Positions 24,161-37,654 of a stretch of DNA of 64,000 bases are shown in pieces; positions within the stretch are counted from its first letter, which is position 1, and each line of letters begins with the position of its first letter. The position numbers and the translations under genes were made by a program. The notes beneath the pieces are model-generated. The model ran no database searches, was not told the DNA's origin, and was given only the letters and a program-made list of their open reading frames with translations. Origin of the DNA: Spinacia oleracea (taxonomy: Eukaryota; Streptophyta; Magnoliopsida; Caryophyllales; Amaranthaceae); contig NC_079489.1 in the NCBI RefSeq assembly GCF_020520425.1, positions 79,180,810 through 79,244,809 of the forward strand. The letters run 5' to 3'.

Positions 24161-27100
24161 GCTCTCTCTACTGTAAGTTCCACTGTGACGTGGGACATGA
24201 AACTAAAGATTGCAAGAGTTTGCGTAGGGCCCTTGATGGGTTAGCCGCCAAGGGATTCTTGAAGTCATATCCCAGCTCGAGTGCAGGAGGAAGTGGTAAA
24301 AAGTTCTACAAGAAAAGCAAGTCACCGTCATACCGACGTGATGACAATGACACTGATCCAGAAATTGTAGCCGTCATCTCAGGGGGTTTAGCTGCTGTGG
24401 GACCAACAATGAGAGGACAAAAAGACTATGCAAGCCGGTTGGGACAGGTCATGTTGTCTGGAAAAGCCCCAATTTACCATTTCCCTAAAGTAGAAATTTG
24501 TGAATCTGACAGGGGTAAGATCGCCACTCCACATGACGACCCCTTGGTCATTGAATTGAAGGTGGCAAACCTTAAGGTAAGGCGCATTCTAGTGGATACA
24601 GGGAGTTCGTCAGACATTATCAGCACATCTTGTCTAAGTCGTCTTGAGCATGATCCGAAGACAATTGAGAAAATACATTATCCTATCATTGGATTCGGAG
24701 GCGGAATAATCCACCCCCAGGGGATAATCACCCTGCCCCTACGAGTTGGAGGCCGGCATCAAAGCAAGAACTTGAACGTCCGCTTTTTAATTGTGAAGGA
24801 CCTCACTGCTTACAATATCATACTGGGTCGTCCAACTTTGAATCAGGCCAAGGCAGTGGTCGTCACTCATCTTATGCTCATGAAGTATGTATGTGATAAA
24901 GGTCAGGTCGACACAATTCATGGTGATCAACAGCTAGCAAGAGATTGTTATCTCACTACGCTAAGTCCCGAGGCTTGGGGGGAAATTGACGAAGCCAGAG
25001 CAAGCTCAAAAAGAAAACTAGATGAGATAGAAGAAAAAGTCAAGGAGACCTTTACCATTGCCACAGCTCATATGGAAACTAGGCGGCCTGAGCCGGTTGG
25101 TGGGCATTATGAGATCATCCTTGATGAAGCTCGCCCAGACAGGACGGTGCCAGTAGGGGTCTCTCCTGACGACCAGCTTAGGGCACATTTAGTCACTCTC
25201 CTGAGGGAATTCCAGGACATTTTTTCTTTTGCCGTGGAAGAGATGCCGGGCATCGATCCAAGCATAGCTGTACACAAGCTCAATGTAGATGAGTCCTTAA
25301 AACATGTTCGTCAGAAGAAGAGAAATCATGGGGAAGCAAGAAACAAAGTTGCAGCTGAAGAAGTGCAGAAGTTGTTGGAGGCTGGCTTCATTCGGCCAAG
25401 TCAATATCCAGATTGGGTGGAAAATGTAGTGTTGGTGCCGAAGCCCAATAAATCCTGGAGAATGTGTGTGGACTATACAGATCTAAACAAGGCTTGCCCA
25501 AAAGACAGCTTCCCTCTACCCAAGATAGACCGGTTGGTAGATTCAACGGCTGGCCATGCTTTGATGTCTTTCATGGACGCATACTCGGGCTTTCACCAAA
25601 TTCCTTTGTGGCCAGACGATCAGGAAAAGACGTCATTTGTTAATGAGCAAGGTCTATACTGTTACAAAGTGATGCCGTTCGGGTTAAAGAATGCTCCAGC
25701 TACATTTCAACGTCTAGTCAACACTGTCTTCTCTTGTCAGTTAGGACGGAACATCGAGGCTTACATTGATGATATGATAGTAAAAAGCAAGCAACGCGAA
25801 GAACACCTGGCTGACCTAAGAGAAACTTTTGAGACGCTCCGAAAATATCAGATGAGGTTGAATCCAAAGAAGTGTGTTTTTGGGGTAACGACTGGGAAAT
25901 TCTTGGGATTCCTTATTGATGAAAGAGGAATCGAGGCCAATCCTGATAAAGTACAGGCGGTAATAGATATGACATCGCCAAAATAAGTCAAGGAAGTCCA
26001 ACGCCTGACGGGATGTCTAGCAGCCCTGGGGCGGTTCTTATCAAGGGCAGGTGACAAGTGTCATTACTTCTTCGGCTCAATCAAGAAAAAGAGCAAATTT
26101 GAATGGACTGAGGCGGCAGAAACTGCCTTCGTCCGATTAAAGGAACACCTCCACACCTTACCTCGGCTTGTCAGTCCTCTTCAGGGGGAAACTTTGTATG
26201 TATATTTGGCCATTTCTGAGTGGTCCTTGAGTGCTGTCTTGCTGACTGAAAGGGAAGGAGTGCAACTCCCCATCTATTTTGTGAGCCATGTCTTGCAAAA
26301 CGCTGAATTAAGATATTCTCCAATTGAGAAGTTCGCACTTGCGCTGTTTATGGCCAGCAAGAAGTTGCGCCCTTATTTTCTGGCACACAAACTAGTGGTA
26401 TACACAGACCAGCCTTTGAAACAACCTCTTCCTAAGCTAGACGCTGCCGGACGAATGCTGAAATGGGCAATTGAGCTAAATGCATTTGATATCTCATATG
26501 AGCCTCGAAAAGCTATCAAGGGACAAGCATTTGCTGATTTCATTGCAGAGATGACGAGGCCGAATTTTGAAAAGAATGTGGCGACTCGCTGGACAGTCTA
26601 TGTAGATGGCTCGTCAACCCAGAACGGGTGTGGAGCCGGCATAATATGTCAGTCTCCTGAAGGAGACAAGTATGAGTATGCCACGAGATTCAACTTCCAA
26701 ACTTCCAACAATGAGGCAGACTATGAAGCTTTATTAGCCGGTATAAAAATGTGCAAAGCCGCTGGAGCTCAAGAGATACTTGCCTTCTCCGACTCTCGGC
26801 TCATTGTGAGCCAAGTAAATGGGGACTATGAGGCAAGGGACCCTAACATGATCAAATATATGCAAGCTGTGCATCAAGAAATAGAACATCTAAAGAGCTT
26901 CAAAGCTAAGCAGATTCCCAGAACGGAGAACAATCAGGCCGATGCCCTGTCGAAACTAGCTAGCTCGGCTTCCTGTGATACTTCGCGTCACGTGTTTTGG
27001 GAAGTAAAGGATAAGCGAAGTATTGAGCAGGAATTGTGCGCTCCTATAGTAGCTGTCCTGGATCAGTCGTCAACATGGATGGACCCTATCATTGCTTATA

Positions 27101-27492
27101 AAATGGACGGTACGCTTCCGGACGATTCAAGTCTGGCCGCCAAAATACAAAAGAAGAGTTATTGGTTTGAATGGTGGAATGGAGTTTTGTACAAAAAGTC
27201 ATTTTCTAGACCTCTCCTGCGGTGCGTCACTCCTGAGAAAGGAAAGGAAATTCTAGACGATTTGCACCAAGGATTATGTAGCTCCCACATTGGAGGACGA
27301 GCCCTGGCAGAGAAAGCTTTGCGAACTGGTTATTATTGGCCCACTTTGAGAGAAGACGCCCTAGCCATGGTGCAAAAATGTGACAAGTGCCAACGATTTG
27401 CTCATCTCATCCACAGGCCGGCCCACCCACTTACCCCTATTATGAGTCCCATTCCGTTTGCCAAGTGGGGGATGGACCTGTTAGGGCCATAT
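24145..27492 (+). pseudogene. pol of the Tat element, 5' part: protease, RT, RNase H, second RNase H, start of integrase
   Basis: Protease: VDTGSSSDI near 24595. Reverse transcriptase: WRMCVDYTDLNKACPKDSFP, then the catalytic YIDDMIV near 25770. One TAA (25984-25986) breaks the frame before the connection domain; the frame reopens. RNase H: PIEKFALALFMASKKL and VYTDQPLKQ. The second, archaeal-like RNase H: VYVDGSSTQNGCGAG and SNNEADYEALLAGI, a hallmark of Tat elements. Integrase begins with an H..H / CDKC zinc finger and the first catalytic Asp in WGMDLLGPY, where the copia element cuts it at 27492. Confidence 0.9.
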
Positions 27493-28851
27493 TGTTAGGT
27501 TATGATACATATGAAAATTCATAAATCATGCGGAAAAACCATAAAGCCAGGAAAGCATATTATTTACACATAATCATTTAGCATAGAATAGATGCATACA
27601 TGTTGTAGCGTGCCTTCCCTAGCTGCGCCCGAACCGAACAAGAACAAGTCTTTAGGACTCCAAATGTCGTCCCTCCGTAGATAGTCCACAGTACGTCTGG
27701 ATCCGCCTCAAGTTAGACCAACTAGAATCGCCCTTAAGGTGCTTAGGATTTTCGGCTCTTATTGCAAGTGTATGGCTGATTTATATTTCAAAAACTTACC
27801 CTTTGAATACTTCAATCGTACCCATAAATTGTGACCCTAGGCACTTATTTATAGGAGTATGGAAAAGGAATTGTAATCCTACTAGGATGTGGATTTGCTA
27901 ATTAGAACTTTATTAGGACTCTAAATAACAAAGCAAATCTAATAGGATTAGGATTTTAATCTTTGCACAAATCCTAATAGGATTAGGATTTCCCGCACAC
28001 GCATCGTACAAGCCGTACACCCGCGCAGGCCTTGCGGCCCACGACAGGCGCACAACCCATGTGCAGTGCTGCGCGCGCGCGCCCTTGGCTGGGCCTGGCC
28101 TTGCGCTGGGCCTGGTCGAGGCGTGCATTGCTGCGTGCGGCTCGCTGGGCGATGGCCTGGCTTCGTGCTGGGCCTTCGTCTAGCGGGCCTCGTCAGATGC
28201 TAATTCGTACGATACGCTTCCGATTAAATTCCCGATTCCGGAATTCATTTCCGATACGAACAATATTTAATATTTCCGATTCCGGAATTAATTTCCGTTT
28301 CGAACAAATATTTAATATTTCCATTTACGGAATTATTTTCCGATTCCGATAATATTTCCGATTCTGACAATATTTCCGTTTCTGGCAATATTTCCGATTC
28401 CGGCAATATTTCCATTTCCGATAATATTTTCCGATACGTACCATGTTTCCGTTTCCAACAACATCTACGACTTGGATAATATTTATATTTCCGATACGAT
28501 CCATATTTCCGTTTCCGGCAATATCATCGTTTCCGGAGTATTCATTTCTTGCTTGTGACGATCTCAGCTCCCACTGAAACCAAGATCCGTCGATTTCGAA
28601 TATCCATAGATAGAGTATTTAATGCCATTAAATACTTGATCCGTTTACGTACTATTTGTGTGACCCTACGGGTTCAGTCAAGAGTAAGCTGTGGATTAAT
28701 ATCATTAATTCCACTTGAACTGAAGCGGCCTCTAGCTAGGCATTCAGCTCACTTGATCTCACTGAATTATTAACTTGTTAATTAATACTGAACCGCATTT
28801 ATTAGACTTAACATAGAATGCATACTTGGACCAAGGGCATTATTTCCTTCA
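27493..28851 (-). repeat. copia LTR (3' LTR in element orientation)
   Basis: Plus strand starts TGTTAGGTTATGATAC and ends TTATTTCCTTCA. Positions about 28210-28530 are a degenerate array of an 18-bp unit (CAATATTTCCGATTCCGG and variants). Confidence 0.92.
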
Positions 28852-28862
28852 GTCTCCCACTT
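28852..28862 (-). other. polypurine tract of the copia element
   Basis: Minus strand AAGTGGGAGAC abuts the 3' LTR, as expected for second-strand priming. Confidence 0.7.
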
Positions 28863-31036
28863 GTCCTTAGGGACAAGTGTGCATTTCCTAATTCCTTTGT
28901 CGCTCGATGCTTGCTCTTGAACATAAGGTAAGAGTTGTCATCCTTATTATGTCCAGAGGTGTTTCTCGGTTTCAGAGTTCAACTGATCAAATAAACAGAT
29001 AATCATAGCCTATGATTCATCCGAGCACGGCCATGCATTTCACAGTTTCTAGCTCTCCGAGTGGCCTTGTACAACTTTTAAGCATCTCATCCCGATTTAT
29101 GGGAGGACAATCCCAATCTTGCGATCTTGAGATTAGACTTCGTTTGATAGGTGATTACCTGAGCGTTGCATTTATAGCCTCCTTTTACGGTGCGACGGTT
29201 GGTCAACGTCAAAGTAACCAGTTCTCAAACAAGTAATCTCAAATCACTCAGGTATTGAGGATTTAGTGTCTAATAATTTTAATGAAATTTACTTATGACA
29301 GATTTTCATCTCTTACAGTAAAGTTTCATAGGTCTGTCCGATACTAGTCTTCCCAAAGTAAGTATCTATGCAAATGATTGCGACATTGCCATGTCCACAT
29401 AGTTCAAGAAACAAAACTACTAGTCATCTTGCATTCTAGTCGTCTAACGTTTTCTATGCGTCCAATTTTGTAGAAAACTCCGACCAGGGACCATTTTCAA
29501 CTTTTGACATTCAAGTTCACTTGATAGACATTTCTTAGTCACAGGACTGGTCCTGACAGTCTATCTTGAATATATCGTCAAATTGAAGGGACTCATCATT
29601 TAATACTAAACCAAGATTAAATGGAATATGAAAATACATTTCATATATGATAAATGTTCAACCCCATTGTTTTACAACCATGGGCCTCAAACCCATCTTT
29701 AAAACAGTTCATGGAATTCAAAGCTATGCTTGATTTCCAGTGCTACAACGTGAGTGTTACTTCTCACTTGTTGCATAGGTTTAGTTATCATGCTTTGCCA
29801 ATCTTAATATCCTTTTCATCGAATGTTCTTCGAGATAGATGATAAGATCTTTTGAGTATGTTTACTTTGTGATCTAGTCTTTTCTTGCTTCAAGAGTGGT
29901 TCTACGCGTTTTTCAATGAAGAACCATCAAGCCAGCAGACATGTGATCTACACAAGTTCAGTGAAGAACTCTTTAACATAAACAACCCTGTTTTATTGCT
30001 TCTTAGGCAATAAGTACTTTTAATTCAACTTTATAGGTTGCTAGTGATGCTTTGTTTGGAATTACTTATCCAAGCAGTTCACAGATATGTGGAATACTTT
30101 CCAACTGTATCTTAGAACATAGAAATTAATATTTTAATATCCCACGCAACAACTCATGGTCTCCAATCCATGTTGCCATTTCAAAACACGATGCTCTATA
30201 GCTCGTCCTTATCAATGGTTAACTCCAAAGGGTCTTGCTTGATCCTTTTCCAGTGTTTATGCGTGTAGCATCAATATTTAGCATATCTTTATTTCCTTGA
30301 ATCAAGAACTATTCCTATGTACCTTTTCAAGTACCATAAGTATTCTTGATCTCAATCTAGTTGATCTTCACTTAGATCTATAGAGATTGGTATATGTTCG
30401 TCATGCCTAAAGCCATACGATACGTTTTGGCGATCCTCAGATTATATCATACATGATAAATTCTTTTGCAGAATAATTCCCAATTGAATTCTATTCATGT
30501 AACTTTAGCTCATCTAGTTTCAGTAGATACTAAATCCAGCTAAATTCTTTTACATATAATATAGGTTAAGAATCTTACTTAGATCCTTTGATGTTTAACT
30601 TAGTAAATGCTTATACATAGTTCAAACATTCTTTACTTAGATTTATTCACATGGGTCGAATATCTCCAATGGAGTCATTCGTGTTTGATTTAGTAAATGC
30701 CATTACTTAATCCAAAACATTAATATAAGATCTTTGTAAATAGATCTTAATACCCATTATGTACTAAGTTTCGCCTTGGTCCGTCATTGATGAATAATTT
30801 CAAATCTAAGTCATTAGCATTTGAATGTTATTTCACAATAGAGAGATATGTGTATGATACACATATGACCAATTAAGTTTTACGTACTCCCACTAAACTT
30901 CCTATATATCTATAAGAATCATGTACATTTTATGAAACTAAATACTTATTAGCTTCACTAAAATACAATTCCAATTCCCAATTGCTTGCTTAAATCTGTA
31001 CTTAGATTTTATAAGCTAGCTTTCTCTTTCAAGCAT

Positions 31037-31336
31037 TTATTTGGATCCACAAATCCTATGACATACCATGTACATAGTTTTCTTCCAACATTTGATTGAG
31101 GAATACGTTTTGTCATCCAATTGCCATATGTACCAATATGCAATCATTGCTTGAATTATAGACTTGAGCATTACGATTATGCATGAGGTTTCAACACAAT
31201 CCATGCTATGAATTTGCTTGTAACCTTTAGCAACTAATCTAGCTTTGTGTGTGAACAAAATTCTATGTTTGATGGTTTTTATCCTTAAAACAAACTTGCA
31301 ACCAATAGGTGTGAAACTATTCTTGCAAATCAACAA
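31037..31336 (-). pseudogene. degraded copia reverse transcriptase fragment
   Basis: The segment reads IGCKFVLRIK, HKARLVAKGYKQ and VMLKSIIQAMIAYW on the minus strand, matching the copia RT start (IGCKWVFK..KARLVAKG..VVMLKSI). The downstream catalytic YVDD block is not recognisable. This fragment supports the copia assignment and the minus orientation. Confidence 0.8.
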
Positions 31337-34300
31337 AATTTCAATTTTGTCATCAAAACATTGAGTATGTTTTATGGCCTCTAACCATCTAAAACATTTG
31401 AGTCTATATATGGCCTCTAACCATTTTAGGGAATCTATATTTCGTCATAGCTTTCTTACAAGTCACAAACTCTTTAATCTTTGTGATAATAGTTTGACTG
31501 CAAGTTGTAGGTTTCTTCATTATCTAATAGAAGAATCGCATAGTTTCAGTGACTTGAACTCTATGCCTACTTGGGTATAGAACATCAAACAATAGAATAT
31601 CAATAGCCACTTAAAAGTCCTTTGAATATTCTTTTCTCCTTGAAGCACTTGAAAAGTCTTCTAAGAGATGTCTATTCTTTAAAAGCCACTTCTAAAGTCC
31701 TTAAAGAATACGTGTTCGGATTTTCTAAAGAACTTCGAAAAGCCTCCGGAATGTCCGTTTATTCGCCTCGAAGACTTTCGAGGTCTATTTTCTCCCACTT
31801 GTCATTTTGGAAACGAATCTCCAAAAGGACATTATTTCGAGCAAACAAACATTATGTTCTCAAAAATTCGTGGTAGAAACAATACCCTTGTGTCTCATTT
31901 GAATAAATCATAATGAAACATATATCTATACTTGGGACTTAGTTTGTTGAATAACAAACACTAAGCTCCCACTGAGTTTAGGAACTCTTTAGATACATTA
32001 TGAAAAGATATACTGAAATTACTTTTCAATAGCTTTGACGAATTTGGTTTAGTTGGTGGTAGTTGAGCATTTTGTTTAGAAATTATAGAAAAAGTCTTTA
32101 TGATTCATCATTAATCGAATCAAGTACTAATTGACTTCAATTATTCCAACTAAGATATGCCATATCTTATGGACCTAGATTGTGAAATTACAACACACAA
32201 TCATTGATGATCATATTTGGTCTCAAGTAATCATCAACATGATCTATCCTAGATCTTTATGATTTCTTACCAAGTGGATTTTATACTTCTGAATCTTTGA
32301 ACTAGCCAAACAGATTCAAACTTATATCACTTTGAGTAAATAAACTTATATTCACTCAAATCTATGTGAAATAATAAAGTCATAAAATCTTTCTTTAGCT
32401 TTGAACTCTATTGTCTAGGCGTTCTAACAATAGTTCATATCTTTTGTTACTTTCAACAAGTAAGACTAGTTGTCTTAAATTGATCTAGAAATCAATCAAC
32501 TTTCAAAAGTCCGTCAAAATAGAGCTTATGAATGTTAACTTGTTGATATGGTCTAAGCAACAATGCCAAAGATTAGTGGAACTCAAATCAAGGGTTTGAT
32601 TTGAACCTAGTAAAGTTTTTATTGTTAAAGAGTTGTTTGTTTTAATCAAGCAAATTGACTCAACCCGTAAATGACCATTTCATTCAAATAAACAAACAAA
32701 CATTGTTTTTGTTCTTCTGAATGTGAGTCTTTCTGTGTTTGAAACAGAAATTTAGGTATGCTGATTATGGAACAAAATAGCCATTGAGTTCCAGCCTTTG
32801 AAAGGATTTAAAACAAACCAGATGACCCTACAACTAATGTAGCATTGCCATGCTTCATTTCCCACTTGTAGGTCATTAGTGTATCCTAGCTTCCATTGTT
32901 TGAGTTATTACCGAAGTAAGAACCTCAAGCGGTATATGATACCAAGGAAGTTTGATTGCTAGGTCACTTATCTTTAAACATTTATAGGTAGAAACGGAAT
33001 CGTAAATTCCTTTCATTTGTTCCTTTGTTTTCCTATTTCTTGTACCCTTTCTTATAGTCTTTAAGAATTGAATTCTTTAGTGTTGACTTTTATACTTTGT
33101 TAGACATGTCCAATGTCACTCCAACAAGGTTCTTACCATTTATGTTGAATATTAAGTTTCAACTAGATGATCTTACCAGAAGCTTCTAAAGTTCTCTAAG
33201 CATCGATCTATTCGAATGTCTAGGGACTAGACTCATTCGAGAATTAAATGGAAAAAGATTTTAGGTTGTTAACCATTGGTAAAGCTGAGCGTTTAAACTC
33301 AATGCTTTATGATCTCAAAACTACAGTGTATTTTGAATTCACAAGCACCAATTGGTTTGCCATTCGATTCTGATATTCGAAAACAACCATAAAAGTCAAT
33401 ATAAGAAACGTACATTTTAAATTGCTCATTTTCTCTCTTTTCCGTGAATCGTTCTTGGATTCACTACCAATCGAGGAAATTTACTGTTACCTTTCTAAAA
33501 GGATTTACTGCAGTGCAAGATATTTAATTATAAACAATAATTAAAACATACATTGAAGCATGCAAAGTCTAAACATTTATCATGAATAATAACTTGAAAT
33601 TAAAGCAATCATGCATTTCAAACAAGTTATTAGCATTTTATTCGAATTTATTGTTCCGGCAGGTGTGAATAAAATGATTCCAAGATCCTAAAACCATTGA
33701 AGAATTAAGCACAGTTTGTCGACTCAATCCTAAAACATTTTAGGTAAGCAAAAACCTTTTGCTAATAGTCTAGAAACTACTCTTGGTTGATAGGTACGTC
33801 TAAGAACTTATTAGGTAAACCTATCAATTTTGCCACGACATAAAAGGACTCCTTACTTATATCGTTGAGTTTCACCAAAACTAACATGTACTCACAATTA
33901 TTTGTGTACCTTGCCCCTTTAGGACCAATAAGTAACACCTCGCTGAGCGAAAACTATTACTAGATTGATGTAAAGGATATCCAAGCAAGTGTATATTTTG
34001 GCATGGCACCTTTTAACTCAATTTTTAAGTTTGGAACTTAAGGCTCTTACTATGTTGGTTAGATTTTAAGTGAACTAAAATCCTTAATCATGCAACATAA
34101 TCAAGCTTTGATCTCATGCATATTTAAGACATATTTAAAGCAATAAATAACTTAAAGCATGCTTAAGATAAATGTGATCTAGTATGGCCCGACTTCATCT
34201 TGAAGCTTCAACTTCAAAGTCCGTCTCGAAAATCTCCGTGGGAGGCACCATTTTCTTCAAATAGGATAATATATAATTAAAACTAATTACAACTATTTGA

Positions 34301-35100
34301 TGGTACGCAGACCATATTTGAATTAAAAAACAACTTTGGTACTTTAGACCAATTACATTCAAATTAATGGTACGCAGACCATATTTTCTATCCTATTTGG
34401 GCCATATTAGTCACTTCATAACCTGCAAAATAGTACATATACAATATATACCATTCACCCATTCATTATCATGAATGGCCAACATAGCTGGTTAGTAAAA
34501 CACATTATGCATCACATAAACATTTGCAGCAATTAATCAAGGGCACCAATAATCTACAAATTATTCAGTCCTTATTAATTCTAATCAAGTTGTTTTAACC
34601 TTAAGGATTTGTAGACCTAATCAAGAGTTTATGACTAAAAAGGGCTCCCAATTAAACCAATAAATTCATATGCTTTACTAATTTTAAACATAAAAATGTA
34701 TTTCTAGTCTAACCGGAAACATACAAATTTAATTAAAATTTAAAGCTCATATAAATTTATAATTGAATCCAAAAATTTAATTTAATTTCAGTCGTATTTA
34801 AATTAATTCATGATTTTAATTTTAGTAAAATAATTAGAATAAATACAATTTATTATAATTACAATATTCAAAATTAAAATCCAAGAAAATAATTTAAATT
34901 TTTAATTTTAAAATTAATTAAAATTACGTAAACTGAAAATTTCAAATTAAAATTTCAAAATGATCTAATCGCAACACAACAACCCCACGCAACACACGCC
35001 CATGGGCCACACGCACACAGCCATCGCTGGCCATGTGCGCGCACCCCATGCGCTGCGTCGCATCGCTGCTGCTCCCCATCGCAAGGCGCGCGCCAGCGCT

Positions 35101-35253
35101 CGTCGCAACAAGCACGCTGCTCACCATCGCTGGGCGCAGCGCTCGTCGCATGTCGCAACAAGCACGTTGCTCGCCATCGCTGGGCGCAGCGCTCGTCGCA
35201 CGTCGCAACAAGCACGCTGCATGCCATCGCTGGGCGCAACGCTCGTCGCACGC
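35101..35253. repeat. three 50-bp GC-rich tandem repeats in the copia element
   Basis: Units start CAACAAGCACG and contain CATCGCTGGGCGCA and GCTCGTCGCA; the period is 50 bp. They lie in a GC-rich patch (about 34985-35515) within very AT-rich sequence. The open frames of up to 189 codons on both strands come from base composition, and the repeat period is not a multiple of three. Confidence 0.85.
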
Positions 35254-36280
35254 ACACTTGCGCTCGCTGCGCGCGAGGCTCCGCACGCCTGCGCGAGGCA
35301 GTGCAGGCTGTGGCGCAGCTCGCTTGCTGCCCATACGCGACTGCTCGTGCCTTGCTCTCGCCCTTGCCCATGCGCCCATTGCACACAGCCCACGACACAA
35401 GGCAGGGCTGCTGCCTTGTGCTCGTGCACCATGCCCTTGCTCGCTGCATTCGTACCGCATGGGCGACGAGCTCCCTTGCTCGTCGTCGCATGCCCGCACT
35501 ATACAACACCCCTTAAGGGTAACACGTAGCGTCCATTGCTTTGTGCGTGCAAGTTATATGAGCGAATCGCATAAAAAATTAAGAATTTATTTTCAAAATT
35601 AATGACAAATTAATAAATAATATTAATTTCATAATTTTAGGGCGAAAAATCGAAAATTTATTATTTAATTGATTTCCGATTAACATGGATTCAAGTCTAG
35701 ATCATAAAAATTTAAAATTTAACATAAATTTACAATTTTTATGGTGGTTTTTAATCATAGGTATCTAATTAAATTATAACTAATTATGAAAATCAAATTA
35801 ATTCTAAATTATTCCAATTTTCAACAAATTAATCATAATTACAAATTAGATTGCATAATTAACAAGGCTAGGCATTCAAACTTGTTAAACATATACTGTA
35901 GGTCAATCAAAAATTCAAGATTTATCAACAACAATCGCAAATATTTAATTTAACATCTTAAATTTACGAATTTTGGCATTCGAAAAACTAAAACCTCCGA
36001 AAAGTCATAGTTAGGCTTCGAATTTGAGAATTCTGGGTTCGGTCGAAAAATCCTTTTTTTGTCAAAATTTTAGAATGCCTTTTACATGCGGAATTGACAC
36101 AAAAATCACTCAATTTGGATGAGTAACGAAGAAACTGCCGAAAAACTGCGTACGTATAATTAAATAAACGCAATTTGCAATTAATTAACAATTACGAAAA
36201 TTAATCACCCTTTTTAATTCTTGCAAATTTGTAATATTTAACCATGTTCATGCAATTTAGATTATGAAAATAATAAGAGG

Positions 36281-36293
36281 CTCGTGATACCAC
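36281..36293 (-). other. primer binding site of the copia element
   Basis: Minus strand reads GTGGTATCACGAG right after the 5' LTR. TGGTATCA matches the common initiator-Met tRNA PBS of copia elements in its first eight bases. Confidence 0.75.
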
Positions 36294-37654
36294 TGTTAGG
36301 TTATGATACATATGACAATTCATAAATCATGCGGAAAAACCATAAAGCCAGGAAAGCATATTATTTACACATAATCATTTAGCATAGAATAGATGCATAC
36401 ATGTTGTAGCGTGCCTTCCCTAGCTGCGCCCGAACCGAACAAGAACAAGTCTTTAGGACTCCAAATGTCGTCCCTCCGTAGATAGTCCACAGTACGTCCG
36501 GATCCGCCTCAAGTTAGACCAACTAGAATCGCCCTTAAGGTGCTTAGGATTTTCGGCTCTTATTGCAAGTATATGGCTGATTTATATTTCAAAAACTTAC
36601 CCTTTGAATACTTCAATCGTACCCATAAATTGTGACCCTAGGCACTTATTTATAGGAGTATGGAAAAGGAATTGTAATCCTGCTAGGATGTGGATTTGCT
36701 AATTAGAACTTTATTAGGACTCTAAATAACAAAGCAAATCTAATAGGATTAGGATTTTAATCTTTGCACAAATCCTAATAGGATTAGGATTTCCCGCACA
36801 CGCATCGTACAAGCCGTGCACCCGCGCAGGCCTTGCGGCCCACGACAGGCGCACATCCCATGTGCAGTGCTGCGCGCGCGCGCGCCCTTGGCTGGGTCTG
36901 GCCTTGCGCTGGGCCTAGTCGAGGCGTGCGTTGCTGCGTGCGGCTCGCTGGGCGATGGCCTGGCTTCGTGCTGGGCTTTCGTCTAGCGGGCCTCGTCCGA
37001 TGCTAATTCGTACGATACGCTTCCGATTAAATTCCCGATTCCGGAATTCATTTCCGATACGAACAATATTTAATATTTCCGATTCCGGAATTAATTTCCG
37101 TTTCGAACAAATATTTAATATTTCCATTTACGGAATTATTTTCCGATTCCGATAATATTTCCGATTCTGACAATATTTCCGTTTCCGGCAATATTTCTGA
37201 TTCCGGCAATATTTCCATTTCCGATAATATTTTCCGATACGTACCATGTTTCCGTTTCCGACAACATCTACGACTTGGATAATATTTATATTTCCGATAC
37301 GATCCATATTTCCGTTTCCGGCAATATCATCGTTTCCGGAGTATTCATTTCTTGTTTGTGACGATCTCAGCTCCCACTGAAACCAAGATCCGTCGATTTT
37401 GAATATCCATAGATAGAGTATTTAATGCCATTAAATACTTGATCCGTTTACGTACTATTTGTGTGACCCTACGGGTTCAGTCAAGAGTAAGCTGTGGATT
37501 AATATCATTAATTCCACTTGAACTGAAGCGGCCTCTAGCTAGGCATTCAGCTCACTTGATCTCACTGAATTATTAACTTGTTAATTAATACTGAACCGCA
37601 TTTATTAGACTTAACATAGAATGCATACTTGGACCAAGGGCATTATTTCCTTCA
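36294..37654 (-). repeat. copia LTR (5' LTR in element orientation)
   Basis: Partner of 27493-28851, two bases longer because of a CG dinucleotide gain in a CG run. It contains the same ATTTCCG array (about 37015-37335). Confidence 0.92.

Larger units (their letters stand above)
27493..37654 (-). mobile_element. Ty1/copia LTR element, probably non-autonomous, inserted in the Tat integrase
   Basis: LTRs at 27493-28851 and 36294-37654 (about 1360 bp, roughly 16 differences by eye, 1.2%) flank 7.4 kb. The target duplication CATAT is exact (27488-27492 and 37655-37659) and its removal restores the integrase frame. Orientation is minus: a PBS of the TGGTATCA type lies next to the right LTR and a purine tract AAGTGGGAGAC next to the left LTR. 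The only coding trace recognised is a degraded copia RT at 31037-31336. The rest is AT-rich with a GC-rich patch near 35 kb. Nearly identical LTRs with a dead interior suggest a copy mobilised by proteins from elsewhere. Confidence 0.9.

Noticed and set aside
34942-35602. Protein genes of 175-189 codons in the copia GC-rich patch
   Set aside because: Open frames occur on both strands in several phases, a composition effect; the 50-bp repeat changes phase at each unit.
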